Both the position numbers and the translations under genes were made by a program. Positions 54,653-62,219 of a stretch of DNA of 64,000 nt are shown piece by piece. This DNA is from Paraburkholderia tuberum STM678. GTDB taxonomy: Bacteria; Pseudomonadota; Gammaproteobacteria; Burkholderiales; Burkholderiaceae. The notes beneath the pieces are model-generated. The model made no database searches and was not told where the DNA came from. It saw nothing but the letters and a program-made list of their open reading frames with translations. Where the stretch lies: the NCBI RefSeq assembly GCF_902833905.1, contig NZ_CADFGP010000033.1, positions 1-64,000 on the forward strand. The letters are read 5' to 3'. The stretch's first letter is position 1. Every line of letters begins with the position of its first letter.

Positions 54653-56228
54653 TTAGAAATGTCCGGTTCTGGCTCATTAGAAATGTCCGGTTTCCTGCTC
54701 CGGGCTGGCTGCTGTGGCGCATGCTGCGGCATCACCGTCAGCCCGGAGCCAGACCATGAACGGACGTGGATTCATCACGATCAGCATGCACGAGCTCGAG
54801 CGCGTGAAGATCATCGAGGCGGTCGTCCAGCATCGCCTGACGGGCGTACTGGCGGCTGAACGGCTGCAGCTGTGTGAGCGTCAGGTCAGCCGGCTCGTGC
54901 GGCGTTACGAGGCGGCGGGACCGGCCGGGCTGGTTTCAGCGCGGCGTGGACAGCCCAGCAACCGCGAACTGCCGGTGGATGTCCGCGCGCGGGCCATGGC
55001 GCTGGTGCGCGAACGCTATGCCGATTTTGGGCCGACGCTGGCCTGCGAGAAGCTGCGTGAATGTCACGGCGTGATGCTTGCGAAGGAAACCGTGCGGCGC
55101 TGGATGCGTGAGGCCGGGCTGTGGATTCCCCGCAAACAGCGGCCGCCGAAGCTGCATCAGCCGAGAAACCGTCGTGCCTGCCTGGGTGAACTGGTGCAGA
55201 TCGATGGCAGCGATCACCGGTGGTTTGAGGACCGGGCGCCGGCCTGCACGCTGCTGGTGTTCATCGACGATGCAACGGGCCGGCTGATGGCGCTGCACTT
55301 CACGGCGACCGAGTCGACCTTCAGCTACTTCGAGGCGATGCGCGCGTACCTGGAACAGCATGGCAAGCCGGTGGCGCTGTACAGCGACAAGGCCAGCGTC
55401 TTCCATTGCAACAGCCATTCGGCGACGCCTGGCAAGGGTGTGACGCAGTTTGGCCGCGCGCTGTACGAGCTCAATGTGGATACGTTCTGCGCCAACAGCA
55501 GTCAGGCGAAGGGGCGCGTCGAGCGCGCGAACCTGACGTTGCAGGATCGTCTCGTGAAGGAACTGCGGCTACGCGGCATCACCACGAAGGAGGCCGCCAA
55601 TGCGTACGCGCCCCACTTCATCGCTGACTTTAACGGCCGGTTTGGCAAGATGCCGCGGAGCACCTTCGATGCACACCGGCCGCTGCGTGCCGACGACGAT
55701 CTTGATCTGATCCTGACGGTTCGTGTGCCGCGGCGCGTGTCGAAGGTGCTGACGGTCCAGTACGACCGGGTGATCTATCTGCTGGAAGACACGGTCGCCA
55801 ACCGCAGGCTGATTCACCGTTATCTGGATGTGTTCGAGTATCCGGATGGGCGCATCGAGATCCGGGTGAATGGCGCTGCCCTGCCCTGTGTGCCGTATGA
55901 CCGGCTCTCGGAGATCGATCAGGCGGCGGTGGTCGATAACAAGCGGCTGGGACACACGTTGCAGCTGGCGCAGGTGATTCAGGCGCAGCGCGATGACCGG
56001 CGCGCGTCAGGCTCGCCATCGAGGACCAATCAGGGCGAGGCACCACGCTCGAAGGAGCGCAAGGTGGGCACCCGCAAGCAGCGCGAGCTGACCCGGGCGC
56101 AGTTGAATGAAGCGATTCTGGGAACTGCCGGAATGCGGGTTGGCTCGGTGCTCAAAAGCCCCCTAACATAGAGATTTCTGAACCTCAAAACCGGACATTT
56201 CTAAAAAGTCGCAACCCGGACATTTCTA
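54653..56228 (+). mobile_element. ISNCY-type insertion sequence A
   Basis: The left end has TTAGAAATGTCCGGTT twice (54653-54668, 54677-54692). The right end has the reverse complement AACCGGACATTTCTAA (56189-56204) and a partial second copy (56214-56228). Doubled terminal motifs on both sides are likely transposase sites. It carries one transposase gene. Confidence 0.82.
54756..56171 (+). CDS. ISNCY/IS1202-like DDE transposase (IS A)
   Basis: 471 residues from ATG 54756 (MNGRGFITISMHELERVKII). An N-terminal helix-turn-helix (LAAERLQLCERQVSRLVRRY) and a second DNA-binding region (LACEKLRECHGVMLAKETVR) precede the DDE core: LVQIDGSDHRWFED (Asp), LYSDKASVFH (Asp) and SSQAKGRVERANLTLQDR (Glu in KGRVERAN). 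Intact. It shares long identical stretches with the transposase of IS B just downstream. Confidence 0.9.
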   Translation: MNGRGFITISMHELERVKIIEAVVQHRLTGVLAAERLQLCERQVSRLVRRYEAAGPAGLVSARRGQPSNRELPVDVRARAMALVRERYADFGPTLACEKLRECHGVMLAKETVRRWMREAGLWIPRKQRPPKLHQPRNRRACLGELVQIDGSDHRWFEDRAPACTLLVFIDDATGRLMALHFTATESTFSYFEAMRAYLEQHGKPVALYSDKASVFHCNSHSATPGKGVTQFGRALYELNVDTFCANSSQAKGRVERANLTLQDRLVKELRLRGITTKEAANAYAPHFIADFNGRFGKMPRSTFDAHRPLRADDDLDLILTVRVPRRVSKVLTVQYDRVIYLLEDTVANRRLIHRYLDVFEYPDGRIEIRVNGAALPCVPYDRLSEIDQAAVVDNKRLGHTLQLAQVIQAQRDDRRASGSPSRTNQGEAPRSKERKVGTRKQRELTRAQLNEAILGTAGMRVGSVLKSPLT

Positions 56229-56258
56229 TCTGGCCTCGACAAACGTGTTAGTCCAAAG

Positions 56259-57828
56259 TTCAGATGTCGCGTTTCCGCTAAATTGAAATGTCGTGTTTGC
56301 GGGTTCAGGCTGGTGGCCAGTATCTCTTCAGGAGCGCTGGCCATGAACGCATCCGGGACGATCACCATGTCGATGACCGAGCTGGACCGGTTGAAAGTGG
56401 TACAGGCTGTCTGCGAGCGGCGTCTGAAGCCGGGCCAGGCAGCGGACCGCCTTGCGTTGAGCGTCCGTCAGGTTGAACGTCTGGTGCTGCGCTACGAGGC
56501 TGCCGGTGTGGCCGGTCTGGTATCAGGCAGGCGCGGCCGACCGGGCAATCCTCAGTTGCCCGAGGGCATGGCGCCACGCGCGCTGGCTGTCATTCGCGAG
56601 CGCTATGCCGATTTCGGGCCGACGCTCGCGTGCGAGAAACTGTGGGAATGTCACGGTATCGGTCTGTCGGTCGAGACGGTACGCGCGCTGATGATTGCCG
56701 CCGGTCTGTGGATTCCCCGCAAGGATCGGCCGCCCAGGGTGTACCAGCCGCGCAACCGCCGCGCGTGCCTCGGTGAACTGATCCAGATTGACGGCAGCGA
56801 TCACCGCTGGTTCGAGGAGCGTGCGCCGGCCTGCACGCTGCTGGTGTTCATCGACGATGCGACTGGCCGGCTGATGGCGTTGCATTTCACGGCGACCGAA
56901 TCAACCTTCGGCTATTTTGAGGCCCTTTCGAAGTATCTGGCGGCACACGGCAAGCCCGTCGCATTCTATAGCGACAAGTTCAGCGTCTTCTACGTCAAGG
57001 ATCGGGCGAGCACGGCTGGCAAGGGGGTCACACAGTTCGGCCGCGCCCTGTACCAGCTCAATATCGAGGCGTTCTGTGCGAACTCGAGCCAGGCCAAGGG
57101 TCGTGTCGAGCGCGCCAACCTGACGTTGCAGGACCGGCTCGTCAAGGAACTGAGGTTGCGTAACATCAGTACGCGGGAAGCGGCCAATGCGTATGCGCCC
57201 TCCTTCATCGCCGATTTCAACCGGCGCTTTGGCAAGCCACCGAAGAGCGACCACAACGCGCACCGGCCGCTGCGTGGTGACGAGGACCTGAAGCAGATCC
57301 TGGCCTATCGCGTTGCGCGCAAGGTCTCCAATGCGCTGACCGTGCAGTACGACAGAGTGATGTACCTGTTGCAGGACACCGAGGCAAACCGGCGCCTGAT
57401 GCATGAATACATTGAGGTCGTTGAATATCGGGACGGGACGATAGAGATCCAGGCGGCGGGCCGCGTGTTGCCCTGTCGCGAATATGACCGGATCACGCGA
57501 ATCGATCAGGGGGCGGAGGTCGAGAACAAGCGGCTGTCCGCGGCATTGGCAGTTGCCCGGCTGGTGCAGGCGCAGCGTGATGACAGGCGTGTTTCCGGCT
57601 CGCCTTCACGCACCCATCTTGGCGAAGACGTCCGGGCGAAAAAAGCGCTGGTGGGCCTGAAGAAACAGCGGGCAATCACGCTAGCGGATGTCACTCAGGC
57701 CGTTCATGAGGTGAGCATCAAAAAACATGAAGAACGGGGGCTGGGCGGCTGCGCCGCCCAGCCCAAAAACATAAGAAAAAACACGATAAAACCCGACATT
57801 TCAATCTAGCGCAGACCCCGACATTTGA
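56259..57828 (+). mobile_element. ISNCY-type insertion sequence B
   Basis: The left end has TTCAGATGTCGCGTTT (56260) and TTGAAATGTCGTGTTT (56284). The right end has CCCGACATTTCAAT (about 57791) and CCCCGACATTTGAAC (about 57814). These are again doubled inverted motifs, related to but not identical with those of IS A, so A and B are separate elements and not a recent duplication. Confidence 0.78.
56343..57809 (+). CDS. ISNCY/IS1202-like DDE transposase (IS B)
   Basis: 488 residues from ATG 56343 (MNASGTITMSMTELDRLKVV). Same layout as IS A: helix-turn-helix (AADRLALSVRQVERLVLRYE), LIQIDGSDHRWFEE (Asp), FYSDKFSVFYVK (Asp), and SSQAKGRVERANLTLQDR (Glu). It has a longer Lys-rich C-terminus (KNIRKNTIKPDISI) that runs into the IS end. 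Intact and same orientation as IS A. Confidence 0.9.
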   Translation: MNASGTITMSMTELDRLKVVQAVCERRLKPGQAADRLALSVRQVERLVLRYEAAGVAGLVSGRRGRPGNPQLPEGMAPRALAVIRERYADFGPTLACEKLWECHGIGLSVETVRALMIAAGLWIPRKDRPPRVYQPRNRRACLGELIQIDGSDHRWFEERAPACTLLVFIDDATGRLMALHFTATESTFGYFEALSKYLAAHGKPVAFYSDKFSVFYVKDRASTAGKGVTQFGRALYQLNIEAFCANSSQAKGRVERANLTLQDRLVKELRLRNISTREAANAYAPSFIADFNRRFGKPPKSDHNAHRPLRGDEDLKQILAYRVARKVSNALTVQYDRVMYLLQDTEANRRLMHEYIEVVEYRDGTIEIQAAGRVLPCREYDRITRIDQGAEVENKRLSAALAVARLVQAQRDDRRVSGSPSRTHLGEDVRAKKALVGLKKQRAITLADVTQAVHEVSIKKHEERGLGGCAAQPKNIRKNTIKPDISI

Positions 57829-57898
57829 ACTTGGCGGGGACAACCCTAATTTCTGCGGATCGGCGCCTCTACTGTCGCTAAGATATCCAACGCCAAAA

Positions 57899-57926
57899 GG
57901 GTCGGATAGTTGTGGCTATCCGACCC
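57899..57926. repeat. hairpin element, copy 2
   Basis: GGGTCGGATAG (57899-57909) pairs perfectly with CTATCCGACCC (57916-57926) across a 6-nt loop. It shares AAGGGTCGGATAGTT and the trailing TTCGTT with copy 1, which lies on the other side of the two IS elements. The arms are longer than in copy 1. Confidence 0.85.
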
Positions 57927-58049
57927 TTCGTTTCTGGACAAGCTGGGGTTGGAGAGGAGGGCGCGGAAAGTAAGGCCCTTCCACCGCTTTATTTCAGGTC
58001 AGCGGTCGCGGGCTTTCTTATCCAGTCGGTGGCTTTGGAGGCCCCGCAC

Positions 58050-58550
58050 ATGAACGACATCGAGGTCGTCAGCATCCGCAGCGACTTCCCGTCCGGTTTC
58101 ACCGCCGAGCTAGGTTGGCTCTTCATCGCGTTTGGCCGTCTCGAATACCTGCTGAAGTTGTGCTTCAAGGACCTCGAAGACTCCCGCTTCCATGCGGGCA
58201 TGGGAGAAGCCGAGTATCAAGGCGCGCAGTTCAAAACGCTTTGCAAGGTTGTCCGGGCAAAAGCCGGTGAAAAGCTCGGGGCTGCCGCAGGAAGCTTTTG
58301 CAGCCTCGTAGACGAGGCCTCTTTGCTTAGCGCGGAGCGCGACCATTGTGTGCACGCATGCTGGACAGTCGAAGCGTCGGGGCAAGCGGTCAGAATACGG
58401 CCAAAAAGAAAGAAGAGCGGACGCGGACCGATTGACTGGAGCGAGAGCAGAGTGGTGACAGTCGGCGAACTGAATGGCATCAGGCGGCAGGCCGAGCGGA
58501 TTTTTGTTGAACTCGACCGAGTCAGGAAAGCATGGCGCGCCGACGCTTGA
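58050..58550 (+). CDS. hypothetical protein
   Basis: 166 residues from ATG 58050 (MNDIEVVSIRSDFPSGFTAE). Contains LFIAFGRLEYLLKLCFKDLE, LLSAERDHCVHACW, and a basic RPKRKKSGRGP followed by SRVVTVGELNGIRRQAERIF. The helical pattern with a charged RDxxxH-like segment (ERDHCVH) is reminiscent of small helical nucleotide-binding or ribonuclease folds, but this is weak. The frame is open from 57912; the chosen ATG begins where regular coding character starts. Unknown function. Confidence 0.6.
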   Translation: MNDIEVVSIRSDFPSGFTAELGWLFIAFGRLEYLLKLCFKDLEDSRFHAGMGEAEYQGAQFKTLCKVVRAKAGEKLGAAAGSFCSLVDEASLLSAERDHCVHACWTVEASGQAVRIRPKRKKSGRGPIDWSESRVVTVGELNGIRRQAERIFVELDRVRKAWRADA

Positions 58551-58574
58551 CGGCTCTTGCGTGGTGAGCGGTGT

Positions 58575-58916
58575 CTAGCAGCCAGCTCGTCTCGATCGCC
58601 AGGTGGTCTTGGCTTTCGCTATTTTTCCGCCGGCATATGCACCGCGCTTGAATGCTGCCTCAAGGAAAGCGTTTGCTTTAGTTCGCAATTCGACACCTTG
58701 CACGGCATCCGGCCCTAATAAAGTAGTTTGCCCACTTCCTTCGGCCGCGTCGGGAACGATCACATCCGTACCGTTGTCCTTGACCGTTTCCCCGGGGAAA
58801 CGCGTTCCTTCCCCGCCCTGCCAAGTTAGCTCGTTTCCCCGGGGAAACGCGGTTGGCACCCACCCCCGCGCGTGCAATAGCACGGTCGTGCGAAAGCGCT
58901 GAGTCCCCGGTCCCAA
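58575..58916 (-). CDS. doubtful hypothetical frame across the palindromes
   Basis: 113 codons. The C-terminal half (GVELRTKANAFLEAAFKRGA, YAGGKIAKAKTTW) has plausible protein character, whereas the first half is dictated by the two palindromes (FPRGNELTW, FPGETVKDN). If real, a shorter product starting at an internal GTG near 58766 is likelier. I would not rely on it. Confidence 0.25.
   Translation of the reverse strand: MGPGTQRFRTTVLLHARGWVPTAFPRGNELTWQGGEGTRFPGETVKDNGTDVIVPDAAEGSGQTTLLGPDAVQGVELRTKANAFLEAAFKRGAYAGGKIAKAKTTWRSRRAGC
58786..58801. repeat. 16-bp palindrome, parS-like, copy 1
   Basis: GTTTCCCCGGGGAAAC is perfectly self-complementary, and it is flanked by CG on the right in both copies. 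Found only twice in the window. Confidence 0.75.
58833..58848. repeat. 16-bp palindrome, parS-like, copy 2
   Basis: Identical to copy 1 including the flanking C before and GCG after (20 identical bases in all). The centre-to-centre distance is 47 bp. Confidence 0.75.
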
Positions 58917-59028
58917 GTAGCCCTGTCGATGTGGATGCCACCTCGAGTCAATGTCGTTTTTCTTTTCCCTTCCGACATTTTCCGAAAACGTCTTGGTACA
59001 CTGCCGCCCGACGACCGGAGGTAATTGC

Positions 59029-59409
59029 GTGACGACATCAGGCGAACTGTTCGAGCAGGAATTTGAGACGTGGACACCGGCTCAGGCCAAAGCGTTTTTC
59101 CGTGCTGGAATGGTGGACGATTTTTTCGTCAGCCATGTCGGTAGCGAGCTCTGGGTGATCACGCTGCTGGTCGTCGGCCGCCAAGGCCGGCAGATGCAGG
59201 TGCAACTGCGCACGGCTCGCGAGATCGGCACTCATAAAGTGCGTCAGTTCAAGACGCTCGATGCGGCTGTGAGAGCCGCCGGAGAAATCGGCTTCGATGT
59301 CAGGACTATTGGCATCGCGAGAGTCGCGCAGCGCGCATCCCCTCACCGCGGCTCGAAGGCCCCCAGCGGGGCGCCTGAAAACCGTAGCATGCTGCCCGAC
59401 GTGGACTGA
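59029..59409 (+). CDS. hypothetical, possible plasmid partition-associated (ParC-like) protein
   Basis: 126 residues from GTG 59029, supported by GGAGG 7 nt upstream. Contains TWTPAQAKAFFRAGMVDDFF, ELWVITLLVVGR, and KVRQFKTLDAAVRAAGEIGF. The last segment, in which a strand is followed by FKTLDAAVRxxxxIGF, recalls short proteins found beside parAB on Burkholderiales plasmids. It lies directly after the parS-like palindromes. Family assignment is tentative, and no parA or parB is in the window. Confidence 0.5.
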   Translation: MTTSGELFEQEFETWTPAQAKAFFRAGMVDDFFVSHVGSELWVITLLVVGRQGRQMQVQLRTAREIGTHKVRQFKTLDAAVRAAGEIGFDVRTIGIARVAQRASPHRGSKAPSGAPENRSMLPDVD

Positions 59410-59455
59410 TCGTGGCGCGCGGTCTTGTCAAACCCATCTTTGGAAAACAGAACAA

Positions 59456-60052
59456 ATGAAACCGTCGAAAATCGCGCGGGTCTGCGCCGCCATGCTGCTG
59501 ACCATCACTCTCGGCGCGTGTGACAGCAAGTCGGCTACGACAAAAGAAAACTATGCGAAGGCTGAGCAGCAGTACTTCGATGCCACGGACGCAGTCTGCG
59601 TCTGGAGCACACGGCCTGCGCCGTTCGAGTATGCGAACGTTCGCGCCTGGGAGCAGCAGCAGGCAGACCAGCTTGTGAAGGTGGGACTGCTGGCGAAGGA
59701 GCCTGCGACGGTGCGCGACTTCGGTCAAAGCCTGCCTGGCGCCCGGTACACGCTGACGGACGCCGGAAAGAAGGCGTCCAGAGGTGTGGCGTCGGGCCTC
59801 GGCAACCGGTTCTGCGGCGGAAAAGCGAAACTGATGGACATTGACGCGCCTTCAGCGGGCGCAAAGGCGCAGGCAGGGGATAAGGTGTATGTGCACTACG
59901 TGGCACAGCTCGTTGACCGGCCTGCCTGGGATGACGAATCGGTTCTGGTGGGTCACATCGAACTCGCGGCGACAACGAACAACCAGTTCAAAGGCGAGAC
60001 GTTTCTAATCCTGACCGACGACGGATGGAAGGTCGCTCCGAAAAAAGCTTGA
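59456..60052 (+). CDS. putative lipoprotein
   Basis: 198 residues. Signal MKPSKIARVCAAMLLTITLG is followed by the lipobox LGAC, so Cys22 is probably lipidated. The mature part begins DSKSATTKENYAKAEQQYFD and has a conserved-looking C-terminal segment, AQLVDRPAWDDESVLVGHIE. A membrane- or periplasm-anchored protein of unknown function. I recognise no family. Confidence 0.6.
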   Translation: MKPSKIARVCAAMLLTITLGACDSKSATTKENYAKAEQQYFDATDAVCVWSTRPAPFEYANVRAWEQQQADQLVKVGLLAKEPATVRDFGQSLPGARYTLTDAGKKASRGVASGLGNRFCGGKAKLMDIDAPSAGAKAQAGDKVYVHYVAQLVDRPAWDDESVLVGHIELAATTNNQFKGETFLILTDDGWKVAPKKA

Positions 60053-60090
60053 TTGCGATCACACAGCCGTTGGAAATGGCGGGAGCCTGA

Positions 60091-60342
60091 ATGAAAAGAA
60101 GTGCCGACAACAAGCTGAAAGTGGTGGCGGTCCGCATCGATCCGCAGGTAGAGCACCGACTGCGGCTGCTCGCGGAGACAACCGGACGGAAACAGTCGTT
60201 CTTTCTGCAGCAGATCATCGAGCAAGGCATCGGTGCGATGGAAGAAGCGTGGCTACCAGGGGCGACGGTCGCGAAGATCCGTCAGGGCAACGTGCCGGAG
60301 TTGCAGCAGCCCGGCTCGACCCCCGACCTCTTTGGCAACTGA
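60091..60342 (+). CDS. ribbon-helix-helix-like DNA-binding protein
   Basis: 83 residues. The N-terminal strand KVVAVRIDPQVEHRLRLLAE and helix TTGRKQSFFLQQIIEQGIG fit an RHH (CopG/MetJ-type) DNA-binding fold. The C-terminus (MEEAWLPGATVAKIRQGNVP) could be a partner-binding arm, as in type II antitoxins such as RelB/DinJ. No toxin gene follows within 20 bp, so antitoxin, autorepressor or plasmid-control protein are all possible. Function inferred. Confidence 0.6.
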   Translation: MKRSADNKLKVVAVRIDPQVEHRLRLLAETTGRKQSFFLQQIIEQGIGAMEEAWLPGATVAKIRQGNVPELQQPGSTPDLFGN

Positions 60343-60365
60343 CGCCTTCGCCGTGTTTCGACGGG

Positions 60366-60767
60366 TCAGTATCCGCGCCCGCTGATACGCGAGATGACCG
60401 AGTTGGCCTGTGCCGCAGCAAGGTCTGCGCGCAGGTTTGCCCATCTGGCTATCAACGTCGGATCAGGCGTCAGGAAGAGCGGCCTTGTCGTCCACCCGAT
60501 AACACGGGCGCCGTTCCACTGTGTCTCGAATATGCGCGCGTCCTCGTCACTGCTGACGCCAGCGTTCACCAGATCGTCGAACGACTCGAGGTTGAACAGT
60601 TCGAGCTCGTCCTCGTGAATGCCCGACAGGAGCGAAATCGCGGAATAGAACAGCCGCCTCGCCTCCTCGCGCGTCGCGCAAAGTGCAAACGCGTCAACGA
60701 CGCCCTCGGGCGTCTGCCACATCATCCGGTAGAGCAGCTCTCGACACTGTTGTGATAGCTCGGACAT
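60366..60767 (-). CDS. hypothetical protein
   Basis: 133 residues. Contains EARRLFYSAISLLSGIHEDE, the acidic segment LELFNLESFDDLVNAG, and a Trp-rich FETQWNGARVIGWTTRPLFL. Mostly helical. It is convergent with the RHH gene. No family recognised. ATG 60767 has no obvious strong ribosome binding site. Confidence 0.5.
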   Translation of the reverse strand: MSELSQQCRELLYRMMWQTPEGVVDAFALCATREEARRLFYSAISLLSGIHEDELELFNLESFDDLVNAGVSSDEDARIFETQWNGARVIGWTTRPLFLTPDPTLIARWANLRADLAAAQANSVISRISGRGY

Positions 60768-60887
60768 GCTGCCGTCCTCTTTCTCGGTTCATCCGTCGCA
60801 TGCGGGGCGAAAAGCTTCATCGAAGCGTGCCACGGCCTTTATGTCAGGTCTGGTTCATGCGCCGTGCCAACGAACCGGGAGCGCCGC

Positions 60888-61154
60888 ATGAAAACCCACA
60901 CTTTTACATATGTTGCCTGCACTTGTGGCCATAGGGGGGCGATAGTCCAAACCTACGATCCGACGCCGCCCGCGGGCTGGTATCACGCATGGTTGCGCGA
61001 TCTGTCGAGTGGCGGCGGTTACGAGGGGATTGACGAGCTTTTCGCGGAGACCAAACCTTCCTGTCCAGAATGCGGGCGCAGTCTCACGCCTCAGGATGTT
61101 GTTGGGCGCAGCGAACTGAACGAAGACGCACTATTGAAGCTTGCCCGTCGTTGA
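60888..61154 (+). CDS. hypothetical zinc-ribbon-like protein
   Basis: 88 residues from ATG 60888. Two cysteine pairs, YVACTCGHRG near residue 8 and SCPECGRSLT near residue 61, have the CxC...CxxC spacing of a zinc ribbon. The linker contains WYHAWLRDLSSGGGYE. It may bind zinc and nucleic acid. Family unknown. Confidence 0.55.
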   Translation: MKTHTFTYVACTCGHRGAIVQTYDPTPPAGWYHAWLRDLSSGGGYEGIDELFAETKPSCPECGRSLTPQDVVGRSELNEDALLKLARR

Positions 61155-61280
61155 GGTGTTGCCGCCACCCCGCGGCCCTCGGAAAAACCTTGACTGACCG
61201 CCTCAGGGCGTGAAGCGGAAGTGAGCAGTTTGACCAAGCAGACTTTTCAGGAATGTTGAAGCACAGACGCGAGCGGCATC
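61155..61280. other. short gap without a gene
   Basis: Convergent ends of two genes. I see no feature. Confidence 0.3.
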
Positions 61281-61871
61281 CTATCGACGCGAGTCGGCTC
61301 GAACGACTGGTTGGACCTCTGCATTTGCGACATTGGGCTGCTTGTACAGGTTAAGGCGCTCTGGTTCGGCTTGTGCCACGGCAAAGAGGGCTTTGCCGAT
61401 TCCGGCTATGAGCTTGTGGAGGAGCGTTTGCAGCGGTCTGCATTGCGCCGCCTCAATGTAGAGGGATTCAGTGAACTGAAGCAGGGGCAAGGAAATGGGC
61501 GAATCTTCAAGTGGTTGATGCGTTGAAGCCCTGAAGTGCATAAGTTGCTCATCCGAATGCGCAATGACCTTTCGGCGAAGGCTGAGCATCGCCTCCTTCA
61601 GACTTGTCTCTTCCGGATTGAGCTGTAATCCGATTGCTCTTAGGCCAACGGTGGTCTGCCCCCTCGAGGGTTCAAATGGTCTTGCAAACGAGGTGATGAG
61701 ACTAGCCTCGTAGCAGCGGAATTTGCGAAGCTCCACACGATTGTATCTGGCCTCAAAATCGCACTCTTCCATGAGGAACGTTAGGGCCGAAAGAGCCTGC
61801 TGAAAGTCCCAGGTCGAATAGATTAGCCGTTGGAGTTGACCATCGGTGAGATTGGACAGTGGTTCAAGCAT
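61281..61871 (-). CDS. hypothetical protein
   Basis: 196 residues from ATG 61871 (MLEPLSNLTDGQLQRLIYST). Contains FARPFEPSRGQTTVGLRAIG and the charged segment LSLRRKVIAHSDEQLMHFRA, followed by Leu/Gln-rich helices to LHKLIAGIGKALFAVAQ. The R-K-V-I-A-H-S-D motif in a helix resembles the RxxxxH of HEPN-like domains, but this is only a pattern match. Function unknown. Confidence 0.5.
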   Translation of the reverse strand: MLEPLSNLTDGQLQRLIYSTWDFQQALSALTFLMEECDFEARYNRVELRKFRCYEASLITSFARPFEPSRGQTTVGLRAIGLQLNPEETSLKEAMLSLRRKVIAHSDEQLMHFRASTHQPLEDSPISLPLLQFTESLYIEAAQCRPLQTLLHKLIAGIGKALFAVAQAEPERLNLYKQPNVANAEVQPVVRADSRR

Positions 61872-62219
61872 GGGTAGCTTCCAGGGGCATAACTGTGGCC
61901 ACACGGGTTCTTAGGTCCGCATATCAACTCAAGTATGCCATTTTGATGACTAGGGTTGCCGGAGTGAGAAATCTCTCAACCAACGACTGGTTTGGACGTG
62001 CATTACTGACAGGCGCTATTGGCCGAGAGGCGTCTCATTTCATCTGAGTCCAGCCGCGAGACGGCGCCTTGACATTGGTCGGTGATAGGTACGATAGCCA
62101 AACAGATTGTCTTTTACCTGCTGCCCTACTGATGAACCGACCGCCCGCCCTTCTCTTAGCCTTCGGACTGCCCCTACTCCTTGACGGCGGGGTTTTAGCG
62201 AAGCGGGAGCTTCGCTATC
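61872..62219. promoter_or_regulatory. intergenic region with a hairpin at the next start codon
   Basis: About 350 bp between divergent genes; contains promoters for both. The notable element is the hairpin at 62196-62217. Otherwise no gene is recognised. Confidence 0.45.
62196..62217 (+). promoter_or_regulatory. start-codon-proximal hairpin exposing or hiding the ribosome binding site
   Basis: TAGCGAAGC (62196-62204) pairs with GCTTCGCTA (62209-62217), with GGGA as loop. The sequence GGGAG (62205-62209), the only Shine-Dalgarno-like site, lies in the loop, and ATG 62220 follows 2 nt after the stem. A hairpin so placed should influence translation of the recombinase-like gene. Regulation is inferred. 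Confidence 0.6.

Larger units (their letters stand above)
58551..59028. promoter_or_regulatory. candidate centromere-like region with two identical palindromes
   Basis: About 480 bp without a well-supported gene. It contains two copies of CGTTTCCCCGGGGAAACGCG (58785-58804 and 58832-58851), 47 bp apart. Such 16-bp GTTT...AAAC palindromes resemble the parS sites of Burkholderia secondary replicons as I recall them. A Pro- and Arg-poor minus-strand frame of 113 residues crosses it but is doubtful. GGAGG at 59017-59021 serves the next gene. Confidence 0.5.
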
